Below, piece after piece: positions 1 through 7,966 of a stretch of 64,000 nucleotides of DNA (positions within the stretch are counted from its first letter, which is position 1; the number at the start of each line of letters is the position of its first letter). Made by a program: the position numbers and the translations under genes. The stretch is from Ruegeria profundi (GTDB lineage Bacteria > Pseudomonadota > Alphaproteobacteria > Rhodobacterales > Rhodobacteraceae), in the NCBI RefSeq assembly GCF_001507545.1, contig NZ_LQBP01000005.1, positions 306,102 through 370,101 of the forward strand, read 5' to 3'. The notes under the pieces were generated by a model. That model saw nothing but the letters and a program-made list of their open reading frames with translations, was not told where the DNA came from and did no database searches.

Positions 1-1475
1 ATCACCATATGCATCAGGCCGTGGGCCGACATCGGGTTTTCCCAGGTAAACGCCTTGTCGATGCGCTGGGCGGTGCCGTCCTCGTTAAGCAGCAAATCCT
101 CGGGGCCGCGTGGAAAGCCGAGATGCGGGCCCTCTAGTGGGCGTCCGGGCCGGCGGTCGCCATGCGGGGTGGGGTGCGCCTCGACCGGTTTCGGATAGGG
201 CGGTTTAAATCGGAATCCGCCGGGGACCTCGACCGTGCCCAGCAGGATTTGCAACACGTGCAGGGCGCGGCACGTCTGGAAGCCGTTGGCATGGGCCGAG
301 ATGCCACGCATGGCGTGAAAACTGACCGGGCGGCCGATCATCTTCGCATGTCTCTCGCCCCGGAAATCGGTCCATTCTTGGTCCAGCTCGATGGCCTCAT
401 CAAAGGCGACGCGGGCGATTTCGGCGGCGATGGCGCGGATGCGTTGGGCCGGGATTCCGCAGCGGTCGGCGACGGCCTCGGGTGCGTGGTCGTCGGACAG
501 GTACTTCTCGGCCATCAGGTGGAAGACCGGGCGATGGGTAACGCCATCTAGTTCATAAGTCGCCGACAGGTCCGGGCGCACACCCGGCTTGTCAAAGGCG
601 GTGGGTTCGCCAATGGTGCGGTCGATCACCAGCGGTTTGCCGTCGGCGTCGCGTAGGAACAGGCCTTTTTCCGGACCTTCCGCAGCATTCACCAGAACTG
701 GCGCGTTGGTGTAGCGGCTGAGGTAGTCCAGATCGATTTTGCCTGCCTTCATCAGTACATGGATCAACGACAAGATGAACAAGCCATCGGTGCCCGGCGT
801 GATGCCGACCCAATCATCGGCGACCGCGTTATAGCCGGTTCGGATCGGATTTACCCCGATCACCCGCGCGCCGCGCGCCTTGATCTTGCCAATACCCATC
901 TTAATCGGGTTGCTGTCGTGGTCTTCGGCCACGCCGAACAGCATGAACAGCTTGGTGTGGTCCCAGTCGGGCTGGCCGAATTCCCAAAACGCGCCGCCCA
1001 TTGTATAGATACCGCCCGCCGCCATGTTGACCGAGCAGAACCCGCCATGCGCCGCGTAGTTCGGCGTGCCGAAATTCTGTGCCCAAAAGGACGTGAAGCT
1101 TTGGCTCTGATCCCGACCCGTAAAGAACGCCAGCTTTTGCGGAGCAGTCTCGTGCAACTCGTTCAGCCAGCCCACTGCGGTGCTGATCGCTTCGTCCCAC
1201 TCAATCTCGCGGAACTCACCTGATCCGCGCGGACCGACGCGCCGCAGCGGCTTGCGCAAGCGCGACGGCGCGTTGACCTGCATGATCCCTGCGCTGCCCT
1301 TAGCGCACAGAACGCCCTTGTTCACCGGGTGGTCGCGGTTGCCCTCAATATAGGCGACTTTATCGTCTTTCATATGCACGTTTATCCCGCAGCGGCAGGC
1401 GCACATGTAGCAGGTGGTCTGCCGAACTTCGTCAGAGACTTTTGGCGAAAGATCAAGGTCTGGTTGCTGGCTCAC
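1..1475 (-). CDS. soeA: Sulfite dehydrogenase (quinone) molybdopterin subunit SoeA, C-terminus beyond window
   Basis: Large cytoplasmic molybdopterin oxidoreductase of the NarG/FdhA/PsrA class; about 491 N-terminal residues are present and the reading frame is open to the window edge. It starts with GTG at 1475, overlapping the ackA stop (GTGA), which suggests translational coupling. The [4Fe-4S] motif is at C22, C25, C29 and C57, with an extra C27, followed by typical molybdopterin-binding segments. There is no twin-arginine signal, which fits SoeA and argues against a periplasmic reductase. In the SoeABC complex it would oxidise sulfite to sulfate and pass electrons through a ferredoxin-like subunit and a membrane anchor to quinone. 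The neighbours xsc and ackA release sulfite and acetyl phosphate, which supports SoeA over a formate, thiosulfate or polysulfide enzyme. soeB and soeC should lie just outside the window. Confidence 0.85.
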   Translation of the reverse strand, partial: MSQQPDLDLSPKVSDEVRQTTCYMCACRCGINVHMKDDKVAYIEGNRDHPVNKGVLCAKGSAGIMQVNAPSRLRKPLRRVGPRGSGEFREIEWDEAISTAVGWLNELHETAPQKLAFFTGRDQSQSFTSFWAQNFGTPNYAAHGGFCSVNMAAGGIYTMGGAFWEFGQPDWDHTKLFMLFGVAEDHDSNPIKMGIGKIKARGARVIGVNPIRTGYNAVADDWVGITPGTDGLFILSLIHVLMKAGKIDLDYLSRYTNAPVLVNAAEGPEKGLFLRDADGKPLVIDRTIGEPTAFDKPGVRPDLSATYELDGVTHRPVFHLMAEKYLSDDHAPEAVADRCGIPAQRIRAIAAEIARVAFDEAIELDQEWTDFRGERHAKMIGRPVSFHAMRGISAHANGFQTCRALHVLQILLGTVEVPGGFRFKPPYPKPVEAHPTPHGDRRPGRPLEGPHLGFPRGPEDLLLNEDGTAQRIDKAFTWENPMSAHGLMHMV

Positions 1476-2569
1476 GTGCTGGCTCTCCGGTGTGTGTCCC
1501 GTTGCGGTGCCTCTGCATTCAACAGGCGCAGCGTATCGCGTGCAATCTGCTTTTCTTCATCGGCGGGCACAACATGAACGGGGACCTGCCCCAAAAAGGA
1601 CAGGTGTTGCATGATGTTGTGTCGGATGGGCTCCGCATTTTCACCGATGCCCCCGGTGAAAGCGACCGCATCCAGCCCGCCCATCGCGACAATTGCGCTT
1701 CCGGCGTGGCGTGCGGCCCAGTAACAGAAGTGATCAACCGCAAAGCGTGCCGCGTCGTCGTCGCGGCTTAGAAGTTCGGCCATGTCATTTGTACCGGCCA
1801 GACCCTTCAACCCACTTTGCGTGTTGAGTATCTTGTCGGTCTGCTCCAGACCATATTCCTGAACCAGCCGCAAAACCGCCATGCCATCGATAGCGCCGCT
1901 GCGGGTACCCATTGTCAGCCCGTCAAGCGGGGAATAGCCCATACTGGTTGCCTTGCTTTTCCCGTCGAGAATGGCACACAGGCTGGCCCCGTTTCCCAAG
2001 TGGAACGCCAGTAAACGCGACGGCAACGCATCACCAAAATGTTCTACAAGCGCCGCATAGCTGAGCCCATGAAACCCACTGCGTCGCAAGCCGAGCGACC
2101 GGGCTTGTTCGGGCAGGGCGTATGTCGTCGCGACGGCCGGGTTGCTGGCGTGAAAAGCCGTGTCAAAACACGCGAACTGCCTCAGGTCAGGCATTTTGTT
2201 CGCAAGACTTTGGATTGCCGTCAGGTTGTGGGGGTTGTGCAGCGGGGCCAAAGGAATGCAGGCGGCGATCTGATCCAGCACGGTTTGCGTCAGCCGTGTA
2301 GGCTGCGTCAGTTCGGTGCCGCCATGGACCACGCGATGACCGGCTGCGCTGAGGTCTGACAGGCTTACACCTTGCTCCTCCAACGCCTCTAACACCCTAG
2401 TCAGAGCCACCGCGTGGTCGGGTACCTCGACACTGGCGGTGATGTCGCCAAGTTTCAGCCGTGCGGCACCGCCGATTTCTGTAACCGCAGCAGACAGGGC
2501 CGAGGTAAGGTCGAGCTTGAAAAGCTCGACCTTGATCGAGGACGATCCTGCATTGACGACAAGAATCAT
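1472..2569 (-). CDS. ackA: Acetate kinase
   Basis: Acetate kinase (acetyl phosphate + ADP to acetate + ATP), an ASKHA-fold enzyme of 365 residues from the chosen ATG. Family signatures are visible: the N-terminal phosphate-binding segment NAGSSSIK, RVVHGG, the FDTAFH motif, HLGNGAS, and the C-terminal nucleotide loop FTGGIGENAE. The frame extends upstream to a TTG at 2617, with an AGGAG only 3 bases before it. I chose the ATG because family members begin M-I-L-V-x-N-x-G-S-S-S, so a 16-residue extension would be unusual; the TTG start remains possible. It lies between xsc and soeA on the same strand, so it probably turns Xsc-derived acetyl phosphate into acetate and ATP. No phosphate acetyltransferase gene is seen here. 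Confidence 0.9.
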   Translation of the reverse strand: MILVVNAGSSSIKVELFKLDLTSALSAAVTEIGGAARLKLGDITASVEVPDHAVALTRVLEALEEQGVSLSDLSAAGHRVVHGGTELTQPTRLTQTVLDQIAACIPLAPLHNPHNLTAIQSLANKMPDLRQFACFDTAFHASNPAVATTYALPEQARSLGLRRSGFHGLSYAALVEHFGDALPSRLLAFHLGNGASLCAILDGKSKATSMGYSPLDGLTMGTRSGAIDGMAVLRLVQEYGLEQTDKILNTQSGLKGLAGTNDMAELLSRDDDAARFAVDHFCYWAARHAGSAIVAMGGLDAVAFTGGIGENAEPIRHNIMQHLSFLGQVPVHVVPADEEKQIARDTLRLLNAEAPQRDTHRRAST

Positions 2570-2662
2570 AGATCCCGGCACGTCAGATTGTGCATAGGTC
2601 CGGTTTCGGTCAATCAAAGGCTCCTGTTGTGGAGGCAGGCAAGCAGAGGCTTGCCTGACCGT

Positions 2663-4435
2663 TCAATGTTGCGGTGCCATATCTGCCGCGTCGACTCCGG
2701 CGACTGCAACTGGCTTTTTCATCGCGTCGCGGCGGAACGGCTCACCCAATTCCTGATTGATCATGACTTCAATTAGGGTGGTCGTGCCATTCTTCTGGTC
2801 TTCGATCGCCTGTTTTAGCGCTGCGGTCATCTCGTCCATCGTGCGGGCGACGACACCCTTGAGGCCACAGGCCTGCGCGATACCGGCGTAGGATACCTTG
2901 GTGTCCAGCTCGGTGCCTACGAAGTTGTCGTCGAACCACAGGGTCGAGTTGCGCTTTTCCGCGCCCCACTGGTAGTTGCGGAAAACGACTTGCGTCACGG
3001 CCGGCCATTCCTCGCGGCCGATAGCCGTCAGTTCGTTTACAGCGATGCCAAACGCGCCGTCACCGGCAAAGCCCACGACCGGCACATCCGGACAGCCGAT
3101 CTTGGCGCCGACGATGGCGGGCAAGCCGTAACCGCAGGGGCCGAACAGGCCGGGCGCAAGGTATTTGCGGCCCGCTTCAAAGGATGGATAAGCGTTGCCG
3201 ATGGCGCAGTTGTTGCCGATGTCCGAGCTTATGATGGCCTCTTTCGGCAGGGCCGCCTGTATTGCGCGCCATGCCATGCGGGGGCTCATCCAGTCGGGCT
3301 TGGCCGCGCGGGCGCGTTCATTCCAGGTGGTGCCGGGGTCGTCGTCTTCGTGATCCATGCTGGAAAGCTGCTGAGCCCAGGCAGATTTCTTCTGCGCGAT
3401 CTTTGCCTTGCGGTCCGCGCGGCCTTCGTCACCGGCGGTGTCGCTGAGCTGGGCCAGAATGCCCTTGGCCACTTTGGCCGCGTCCCCGATAATTCCGACC
3501 GTGACCTTCTTGGTCAGACCGATACGATCCGGGTTGATGTCAACCTGAATGATCTTGGCATCGGCTGGCCAATACTCCATGCCATACCCCGGCAAGGTCG
3601 AGAATGGGTTCAAACGTGTGCCCAGACACAGAACCACGTCGGCTTCGCTGATCAGCTCCATCCCGGCCTTCGATCCGTTATAGCCCAGCGGTCCAGCAAA
3701 CAGAGGGTGCGAGCCGGGGAAGGCGTCGTTGTGCTGGTAGCCAACGCAGACCGGTGCGTCCAGACGCTCGGCCAAAGCTTTTGATGCCTCGATCCCGCCT
3801 TCGGACAGGACCACGCCCGCTCCGTTCAGGATGACGGGGTTCTTGGCGTTCGACAGCAGTTCGGCGGCTTGCGCAACGGCGGCTTCACCGCCCGAGGGGC
3901 GTTCGAACTCGACAACTGCCGGCAGTTCGACATCGATGACCTGAGTCCACATGTCTCGCGGGATATTCAACTGGGCCGGGGCGCTTGCACGTTTGGCCTG
4001 CATGATCACGCGGTTCAGAACTTCGCAAACGCGGGTCGGATCGCGGACTTCTTCCTGATAGGCAACCATGTCCTCGAACAGCTTCATCTGCTCGACTTCC
4101 TGGAAGCCACCTTGTCCAATTGTCTTGTTCGCCGCCTGCGGAGTGACCAGCAATAGCGGGGTGTGGTTCCAGTACGCGGTTTTCACGGCCGTCACGAAGT
4201 TTGTAATTCCTGGGCCGTTCTGCGCGATCATCATCGACATCTTGCCGGTGGCGCGGGTGTAACCGTCGGCCATCATTCCGGCGCTACCTTCGTGCGCGCA
4301 GTCCCAGAACATGATCCCGGCCTTCGGGAACAGGTCCGATATCGGCATCATGGCCGAGCCGATGATGCCAAAGGCGTGCTCGATACCGTGCATCTGCAAA
4401 ACCTTCACAAAGGCTTCTTCTGTGGTCATCTTCAT
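2663..4435 (-). CDS. xsc: Sulfoacetaldehyde acetyltransferase
   Basis: Thiamine-diphosphate enzyme of 590 residues that converts sulfoacetaldehyde and phosphate to acetyl phosphate and sulfite, the desulfonation step of taurine and related C2-sulfonate degradation. The N-terminal TPP pyrimidine domain (MTTEEAFVKVLQMHGI onward) contains the Xsc-like stretch IIGSAMMPISDLFPKAGI. The C-terminal TPP domain has GDGAFGIAVNELTAIGRE followed by FRNYQWGAEKRN, the metal/diphosphate motif. The length matches the Xsc family and separates it from acetolactate synthase. An upstream GGAG lies 9 bases before the first ATG, which decides the start over a second ATG two codons later. It is followed by ackA and soeA on the same strand and preceded by tauR. 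Two TauR-like repeats precede it. Confidence 0.95.
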   Translation of the reverse strand: MKMTTEEAFVKVLQMHGIEHAFGIIGSAMMPISDLFPKAGIMFWDCAHEGSAGMMADGYTRATGKMSMMIAQNGPGITNFVTAVKTAYWNHTPLLLVTPQAANKTIGQGGFQEVEQMKLFEDMVAYQEEVRDPTRVCEVLNRVIMQAKRASAPAQLNIPRDMWTQVIDVELPAVVEFERPSGGEAAVAQAAELLSNAKNPVILNGAGVVLSEGGIEASKALAERLDAPVCVGYQHNDAFPGSHPLFAGPLGYNGSKAGMELISEADVVLCLGTRLNPFSTLPGYGMEYWPADAKIIQVDINPDRIGLTKKVTVGIIGDAAKVAKGILAQLSDTAGDEGRADRKAKIAQKKSAWAQQLSSMDHEDDDPGTTWNERARAAKPDWMSPRMAWRAIQAALPKEAIISSDIGNNCAIGNAYPSFEAGRKYLAPGLFGPCGYGLPAIVGAKIGCPDVPVVGFAGDGAFGIAVNELTAIGREEWPAVTQVVFRNYQWGAEKRNSTLWFDDNFVGTELDTKVSYAGIAQACGLKGVVARTMDEMTAALKQAIEDQKNGTTTLIEVMINQELGEPFRRDAMKKPVAVAGVDAADMAPQH

Positions 4436-4520
4436 CTGAGCGATCTCCGAGGATAAGTGGAACGGCGGGGCGGTTTGCGCTGCCTTTGCCTACGGTTTTG
4501 GCGTATGGGACGGGGCTGCG

Positions 4521-4553
4521 TTAGGGCCAGAACGGGTGGCGGATTAGGTCCAG
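4521..4553 (-). promoter_or_regulatory. Putative TauR operator of xsc (two direct repeats)
   Basis: Read on the minus strand, CTGGACCTAA (4553-4544) and CTGGCCCTAA (4530-4521) form two direct repeats 23 bp apart, about 85-118 bp before the xsc start and just after the tauR stop. A near-identical pair stands before tauR. From memory, Rhodobacter TauR binds direct repeats of this CTGGAC-TTAA type; assignment here is by that resemblance. Confidence 0.7.
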
Positions 4554-4560
4554 TCTGGTG

Positions 4561-6021
4561 TTAGCTTGCGCGTATGGCATCAGCGATCAGCTTGACGCCC
4601 GGATCGATCCGATCCTGCCGGATTGAGGAATAGCCAAGGCGGTAGAAATTCTTTGGTTTGTCCAACCCAGCAAAGAAAGACGCCCCGGGTTCTATATGGA
4701 CACTCTGGCCCTGCAGGGTATGGGCCAATTGCGTTGTGTCGACATGGTCAGGCGCTGACATCCACAGGGACGAGCCGCCCATGATCCCCCGTCCGGCGAC
4801 GGTCAGACCGTGTTCCTCTATTGCTGTGTCCAATGCCTCGCGCCGCTGTGCCAGCGCCTTAGACATGCGCCTGATTTGCGCGTCGTAGTGGCCCAACGAC
4901 AGGAAATAGGCTGTTGTGCGCTGAATATGGCCCGGCGGGTGGCGCAGCACCAGGGAACGCAGCGCGCGCGCTTCGCGGATGAACGGTTCGGACCCGACCA
5001 TGTAACCCAAGCGCAATCCGGGAAAGATCGATTTCGAAAAGCTGCCGACGTATATCACGCGGCCATCCCGGTCCATCGACTTCAGCGCCGGAGAAGGGGC
5101 GCCCAGAAAGGCCATCTCGAATTCGTAATCGTCTTCGACCACGATGGCATCCAGATCCCGTGCGCGCTCCAGCAGCTTGGTCCGGCGTTCAACGGGCATT
5201 GTTGCGGTTGTTGGGCATTGATGGCTGGGGGTCGTGAAAATGACATCGGTGCCGTCTGGCAAAGCATCAGGCGGCAATCCATCACTGTCAACGGGCAGAG
5301 CGGTCACGTTGCAATCCCAAGGGTCCAACAGACTGCGGAGGGCGTAGTAGCAGGGATCTTCGATCACGGCAGTCCGATTGCGGGTCAGCAAGATTTGAGA
5401 GGCCAGCCATAGCGCATTCTGCGCCCCCATGGTGATCAGAATCTCTTCGGGGCGGGCGGCTATGCCGCGGCGGGGCAAGGTGTGGCGGGCGATGAACTCA
5501 ACCAACAGGGGATCATCCTGATCGACATAGTCTGCGGTCAGTGTGTCGAACTCTTTGTGCCCAAGCGCACGCACGGCGCACAGGCGCCAGTTGGCGTGGT
5601 CGAACAGCGACTGGTCGGCCTGACCGTAGATGAAGGGATAGCGATAGCTGCGCCAATCGGCCGGTTTCGCAAGCACATCCCCGCCCGAAAATCGACGGGC
5701 AAGGGCAGCGTCCCAGTCAACGGTTTCCGTCCCGCGCTGGACAGGCGTGTATTTGGGCGGCACCGGTGCGTTTTGCGAGACAAAATACCCCGACCGCCCC
5801 TTTGCCGTCAGGTAGTCATTGGCAAGCAATTCCGTATATGCCAGCGTCACCGTGATGCGACTTACCCCCAGGTGGGCGGCCAGTTTGCGTGACGAAGGTA
5901 GTTTTTCACCGACGTGAAAACGCCCGGACAGAATGCCCTCGGCAATCATCTGCTGGATCTGGGCTTGCAGAGTGCCTTGCCCGTTGAGTTCAAGAAAGAA
6001 TGTATCAACCGATATTGCCAT
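4561..6021 (-). CDS. tauR: MocR/GntR-type regulator TauR (taurine/sulfonate catabolism)
   Basis: MocR-family regulator of 486 residues. The N-terminal winged helix (about residues 15-85) contains EKLPSSRKLAAHLGVSRITV. It is joined to a fold-type-I aminotransferase-like domain with the PLP-lysine region GSFSKSIFPGLRLGYM, so it probably senses its ligand through PLP, as TauR does. It lies immediately upstream of xsc on the same strand. Paired CTGGAC-type repeats occur both in front of xsc and in front of tauR itself, indicating activation of the xsc-ackA-soe genes and autoregulation. MocR regulators of GABA or pyridoxine pathways share this architecture, but position and operators favour TauR. 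Confidence 0.88.
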   Translation of the reverse strand: MAISVDTFFLELNGQGTLQAQIQQMIAEGILSGRFHVGEKLPSSRKLAAHLGVSRITVTLAYTELLANDYLTAKGRSGYFVSQNAPVPPKYTPVQRGTETVDWDAALARRFSGGDVLAKPADWRSYRYPFIYGQADQSLFDHANWRLCAVRALGHKEFDTLTADYVDQDDPLLVEFIARHTLPRRGIAARPEEILITMGAQNALWLASQILLTRNRTAVIEDPCYYALRSLLDPWDCNVTALPVDSDGLPPDALPDGTDVIFTTPSHQCPTTATMPVERRTKLLERARDLDAIVVEDDYEFEMAFLGAPSPALKSMDRDGRVIYVGSFSKSIFPGLRLGYMVGSEPFIREARALRSLVLRHPPGHIQRTTAYFLSLGHYDAQIRRMSKALAQRREALDTAIEEHGLTVAGRGIMGGSSLWMSAPDHVDTTQLAHTLQGQSVHIEPGASFFAGLDKPKNFYRLGYSSIRQDRIDPGVKLIADAIRAS

Positions 6022-6034
6022 GAGGCTTTATAGG

Positions 6035-6066
6035 CTGGACTTACGGGGTGGGCAATCTGGACTTAT
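6035..6066 (-). promoter_or_regulatory. Putative TauR autoregulatory site
   Basis: On the plus strand, CTGGACTTAC (6035-6044) and CTGGACTTAT (6057-6066) are direct repeats 22 bp apart, 14-45 bp upstream of the tauR start, in the tauR/arsR divergent spacer. Two turns of helix between repeats matches the pair before xsc (23 bp). In orientation the repeats point away from tauR, unlike those before xsc. Confidence 0.65.
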
Positions 6067-6123
6067 GTCCTTTCGATAAATCCTGCGTCAGGTGATTGAC
6101 TGAGGAATTCGATTGCATTAAAT

Positions 6124-6139
6124 AACTAGAAATCTAGTT
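6124..6139. promoter_or_regulatory. Palindromic operator upstream of ArsR-type regulator
   Basis: AACTAGA-AA-TCTAGTT is a perfect 7-bp inverted repeat with a 2-bp spacer, ending 15 bases before the arsR start codon. A partly overlapping imperfect repeat (CATTAAA ... TTTAATG, 6116-6144) extends it. Position and AT-rich symmetry are those of an ArsR/SmtB autoregulatory operator; the downstream GGAG (6144-6147) serves as the ribosome site. Confidence 0.6.
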
Positions 6140-6154
6140 TAATGGAGTAAGCAA

Positions 6155-6463
6155 ATGTGGGAAACCGCGGCAGCAGGATTTTCGGCCATGGGATCAGAGG
6201 CCCGGTTGAAGGTTCTAAGGACTCTGGTCCGGGCTGGGCAGGCTGGGCTGACAGTTGGTGAAATACAGGAACGGACGGGAATCGCGCCGTCGACACTGGC
6301 GCATCACCTCCGGTTTCTGGCCGCTGGTGGGGTGGTCGAACAAGAGAAGGCCGGGCGCAGCACGATCAACCGGGCCTGCTATGACGAGTTGAGGAATCTG
6401 GCGCAGTTCATCCTTGCGGAATGCTGCGCGGACGAAGTGGGAAAGGCCGCGAACGATGGCTGA
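6155..6463 (+). CDS. ArsR/SmtB-family metalloregulator
   Basis: Winged-helix repressor of 102 residues. The DNA-binding helices are in the segment LTVGEIQERTGIAPSTLAHH (about residues 32-51). The alpha-3 ELCVCDL-type metal site of classical ArsR is absent. Instead there are cysteines at C75, C90 and C91; a vicinal pair near the C-terminus is reminiscent of Acidithiobacillus-type As(III)-sensing ArsR. A GGAG lies before the ATG. The gene overlaps the downstream permease by 8 bases, so the two form one transcript. Sensing of arsenite or an organoarsenical is an inference from the cysteines and the permease partner. Confidence 0.85.
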   Translation: MWETAAAGFSAMGSEARLKVLRTLVRAGQAGLTVGEIQERTGIAPSTLAHHLRFLAAGGVVEQEKAGRSTINRACYDELRNLAQFILAECCADEVGKAANDG

Positions 6464-7484
6464 GTTAACGCAAAACCCCAAAGTGCCCGTAAAGGCGCTT
6501 GAACTGATCAAAACCCCATGGGCGCTGATCGTCGCGATCCTGATAGCCGTCGCGCTTTTGGACCCCGGCAACTGGGTTGAGGTCGTTACCTTTGCCGGCA
6601 AGGCATTGGCCCATACCGGCCAGTACATCCTGTTTGCTGTTCTGCTGCTGTCCTATCTCAAGGCAACAGGGGCCGAGGTCATGGTCGCGCGAGCGTTTGA
6701 GGGGCGCGAGACTCGGATGATCTTTCTTGCCGCCGTCTTTGGCGGGTTGGCCCCTTTCTGTTCCTGCGAGGTCATTCCCTTCATCGCTGGTCTGCTGGCG
6801 CTGGGTGCGCCGCTTTCTGCCGTGATGGCGTTTTGGCTTAGCTCACCCTTGATTGACCCGCCGACATTGCTGATCACTGCAGGCGCTCTTGGATGGCCCT
6901 TTGCGATCGGTAAAGCCGTTGCTGCGGTCGCGCTGGGTTTGTTCGGCGGCTTCGTCGTGCGCGGCCTGATGCGCTCGGGCGCTTTTTCCGCGCCTCTGCG
7001 CGAGTATAAACCGGCTAGCTGCTGCGGGTGTGGGCCCAAGCAGGATGACAAACCGGTCTGGGGGTTCTGGCAAGAACCCGACCGTCGTCAGCGGTTCCGC
7101 GCTGAGTTTGTGCATAACGGTCTGTTCCTGCTGAAATGGCTGGCCTTGGCCTATGTACTCGAGGCGTTGCTGGTCAACTACGTTCCGGCTGACATGATTG
7201 CCAACGTGGTGGGCGGCGAAGGGGTCATGCCCATTGTAATCGCCGCGCTGGTCGGGATGCCCGCCTATCTGAATTCATACGTTGCGCCGCCACTCTTGGC
7301 TGGTCTGACCGAACAGGGGATGAGCGCAGGCGCAGCAATGTCATTCATGATCGCGGGTGCCGTCAGCTCGATCCCGGCCATGGCAGCGGTCTGGTCGTTG
7401 GTCAAACCCAGGGTCTTTGCAACCTATCTGGGGCTAGGTGTCACCGGGGCGATCATTGCCGGTATTCTTTTCCAAATGACCTAA
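6456..7484 (+). CDS. ArsP/DUF318-family permease
   Basis: Polytopic membrane protein of 342 residues with about eight hydrophobic segments, matching the permease family PF03773 (COG0701). Family hallmarks are the CSCEVIPFIAGLLALGAP segment after the first helices, the SSPLIDPPT motif, and the second-half repeat GMPAYLNSYVAPPLLAGL. A cytoplasmic loop carries a cysteine cluster (SCCGCGPKQDD), suggesting thiophilic metal handling. The start at 6456 (MAELTQNP) overlaps the regulator stop. Some members export trivalent organoarsenicals (ArsP); others are called copper- or divalent-cation-related permeases, so the substrate is not fixed by sequence. Confidence 0.8.
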   Translation: MAELTQNPKVPVKALELIKTPWALIVAILIAVALLDPGNWVEVVTFAGKALAHTGQYILFAVLLLSYLKATGAEVMVARAFEGRETRMIFLAAVFGGLAPFCSCEVIPFIAGLLALGAPLSAVMAFWLSSPLIDPPTLLITAGALGWPFAIGKAVAAVALGLFGGFVVRGLMRSGAFSAPLREYKPASCCGCGPKQDDKPVWGFWQEPDRRQRFRAEFVHNGLFLLKWLALAYVLEALLVNYVPADMIANVVGGEGVMPIVIAALVGMPAYLNSYVAPPLLAGLTEQGMSAGAAMSFMIAGAVSSIPAMAAVWSLVKPRVFATYLGLGVTGAIIAGILFQMT

Positions 7485-7490
7485 AGGAAA

Positions 7491-7520
7491 AACCGCCCGG
7501 AGATGCCTCCGGGCGGTTTT
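7491..7520. terminator. Bidirectional intrinsic terminator
   Basis: AACCGCCCGGAG (7491-7502), loop ATGC, CTCCGGGCGGTT (7507-7518), then T-rich sequence; a 12-bp perfect stem. An A-rich run precedes it, so it can also end transcripts of the convergent gene at 7523-7915. Confidence 0.9.
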
Positions 7521-7522
7521 GC

Positions 7523-7915
7523 TTATTGGTTGGCCTCGCAGAGGCTCGGCTGTTTAAAGCGGTACCGTGGCTCTCCGCTTTCGACGAACACGCGTTTTTC
7601 CACGCATGCAGTGGTGCCAACGGTTCGTGCAATATGCTCTTTGGGTTCGTTGATCGAGATGGCCGAGCCATCTGGAAGCTGGACGGAGGCAATGACACCG
7701 AATTTCAGATCCCCATTCACAGGGGTCGCTGAAAGAACCGGAAGGGTCAGGTACGCCTCATGTTCATGCGTACCATCGTCATTCAGCACCAAAAGCGCCG
7801 TTGCGATCGAGATGGTGCCGATGACCGCCACCACCAGCAAACCCCAGGTTTTCAGAAACGCATAGATTGATACAGCGCGGTGCGGGCCAAAGATCTTGGA
7901 CAGGATGGTCAGCAT
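7523..7915 (-). CDS. Conserved-looking small membrane-anchored protein
   Basis: Product of 130 residues that I do not recognise. One transmembrane helix (about residues 22-45, TWGLLVVAVIGTISIATALL) follows a short N-terminal segment with aromatic and basic residues. The remaining ~85 residues are polar and probably periplasmic, with two cysteines (in GTTACVEK and SLCEANQ) that could form a disulfide. It lies downstream of trcR on the same strand after 51 bases and ends at the shared terminator. The function is unknown. Confidence 0.7.
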   Translation of the reverse strand: MLTILSKIFGPHRAVSIYAFLKTWGLLVVAVIGTISIATALLVLNDDGTHEHEAYLTLPVLSATPVNGDLKFGVIASVQLPDGSAISINEPKEHIARTVGTTACVEKRVFVESGEPRYRFKQPSLCEANQ

Positions 7916-7966
7916 GGGTTCCCCACGAAAACACCCCAGCCTTTACGGGCCGGGGCAATCTGAGCA

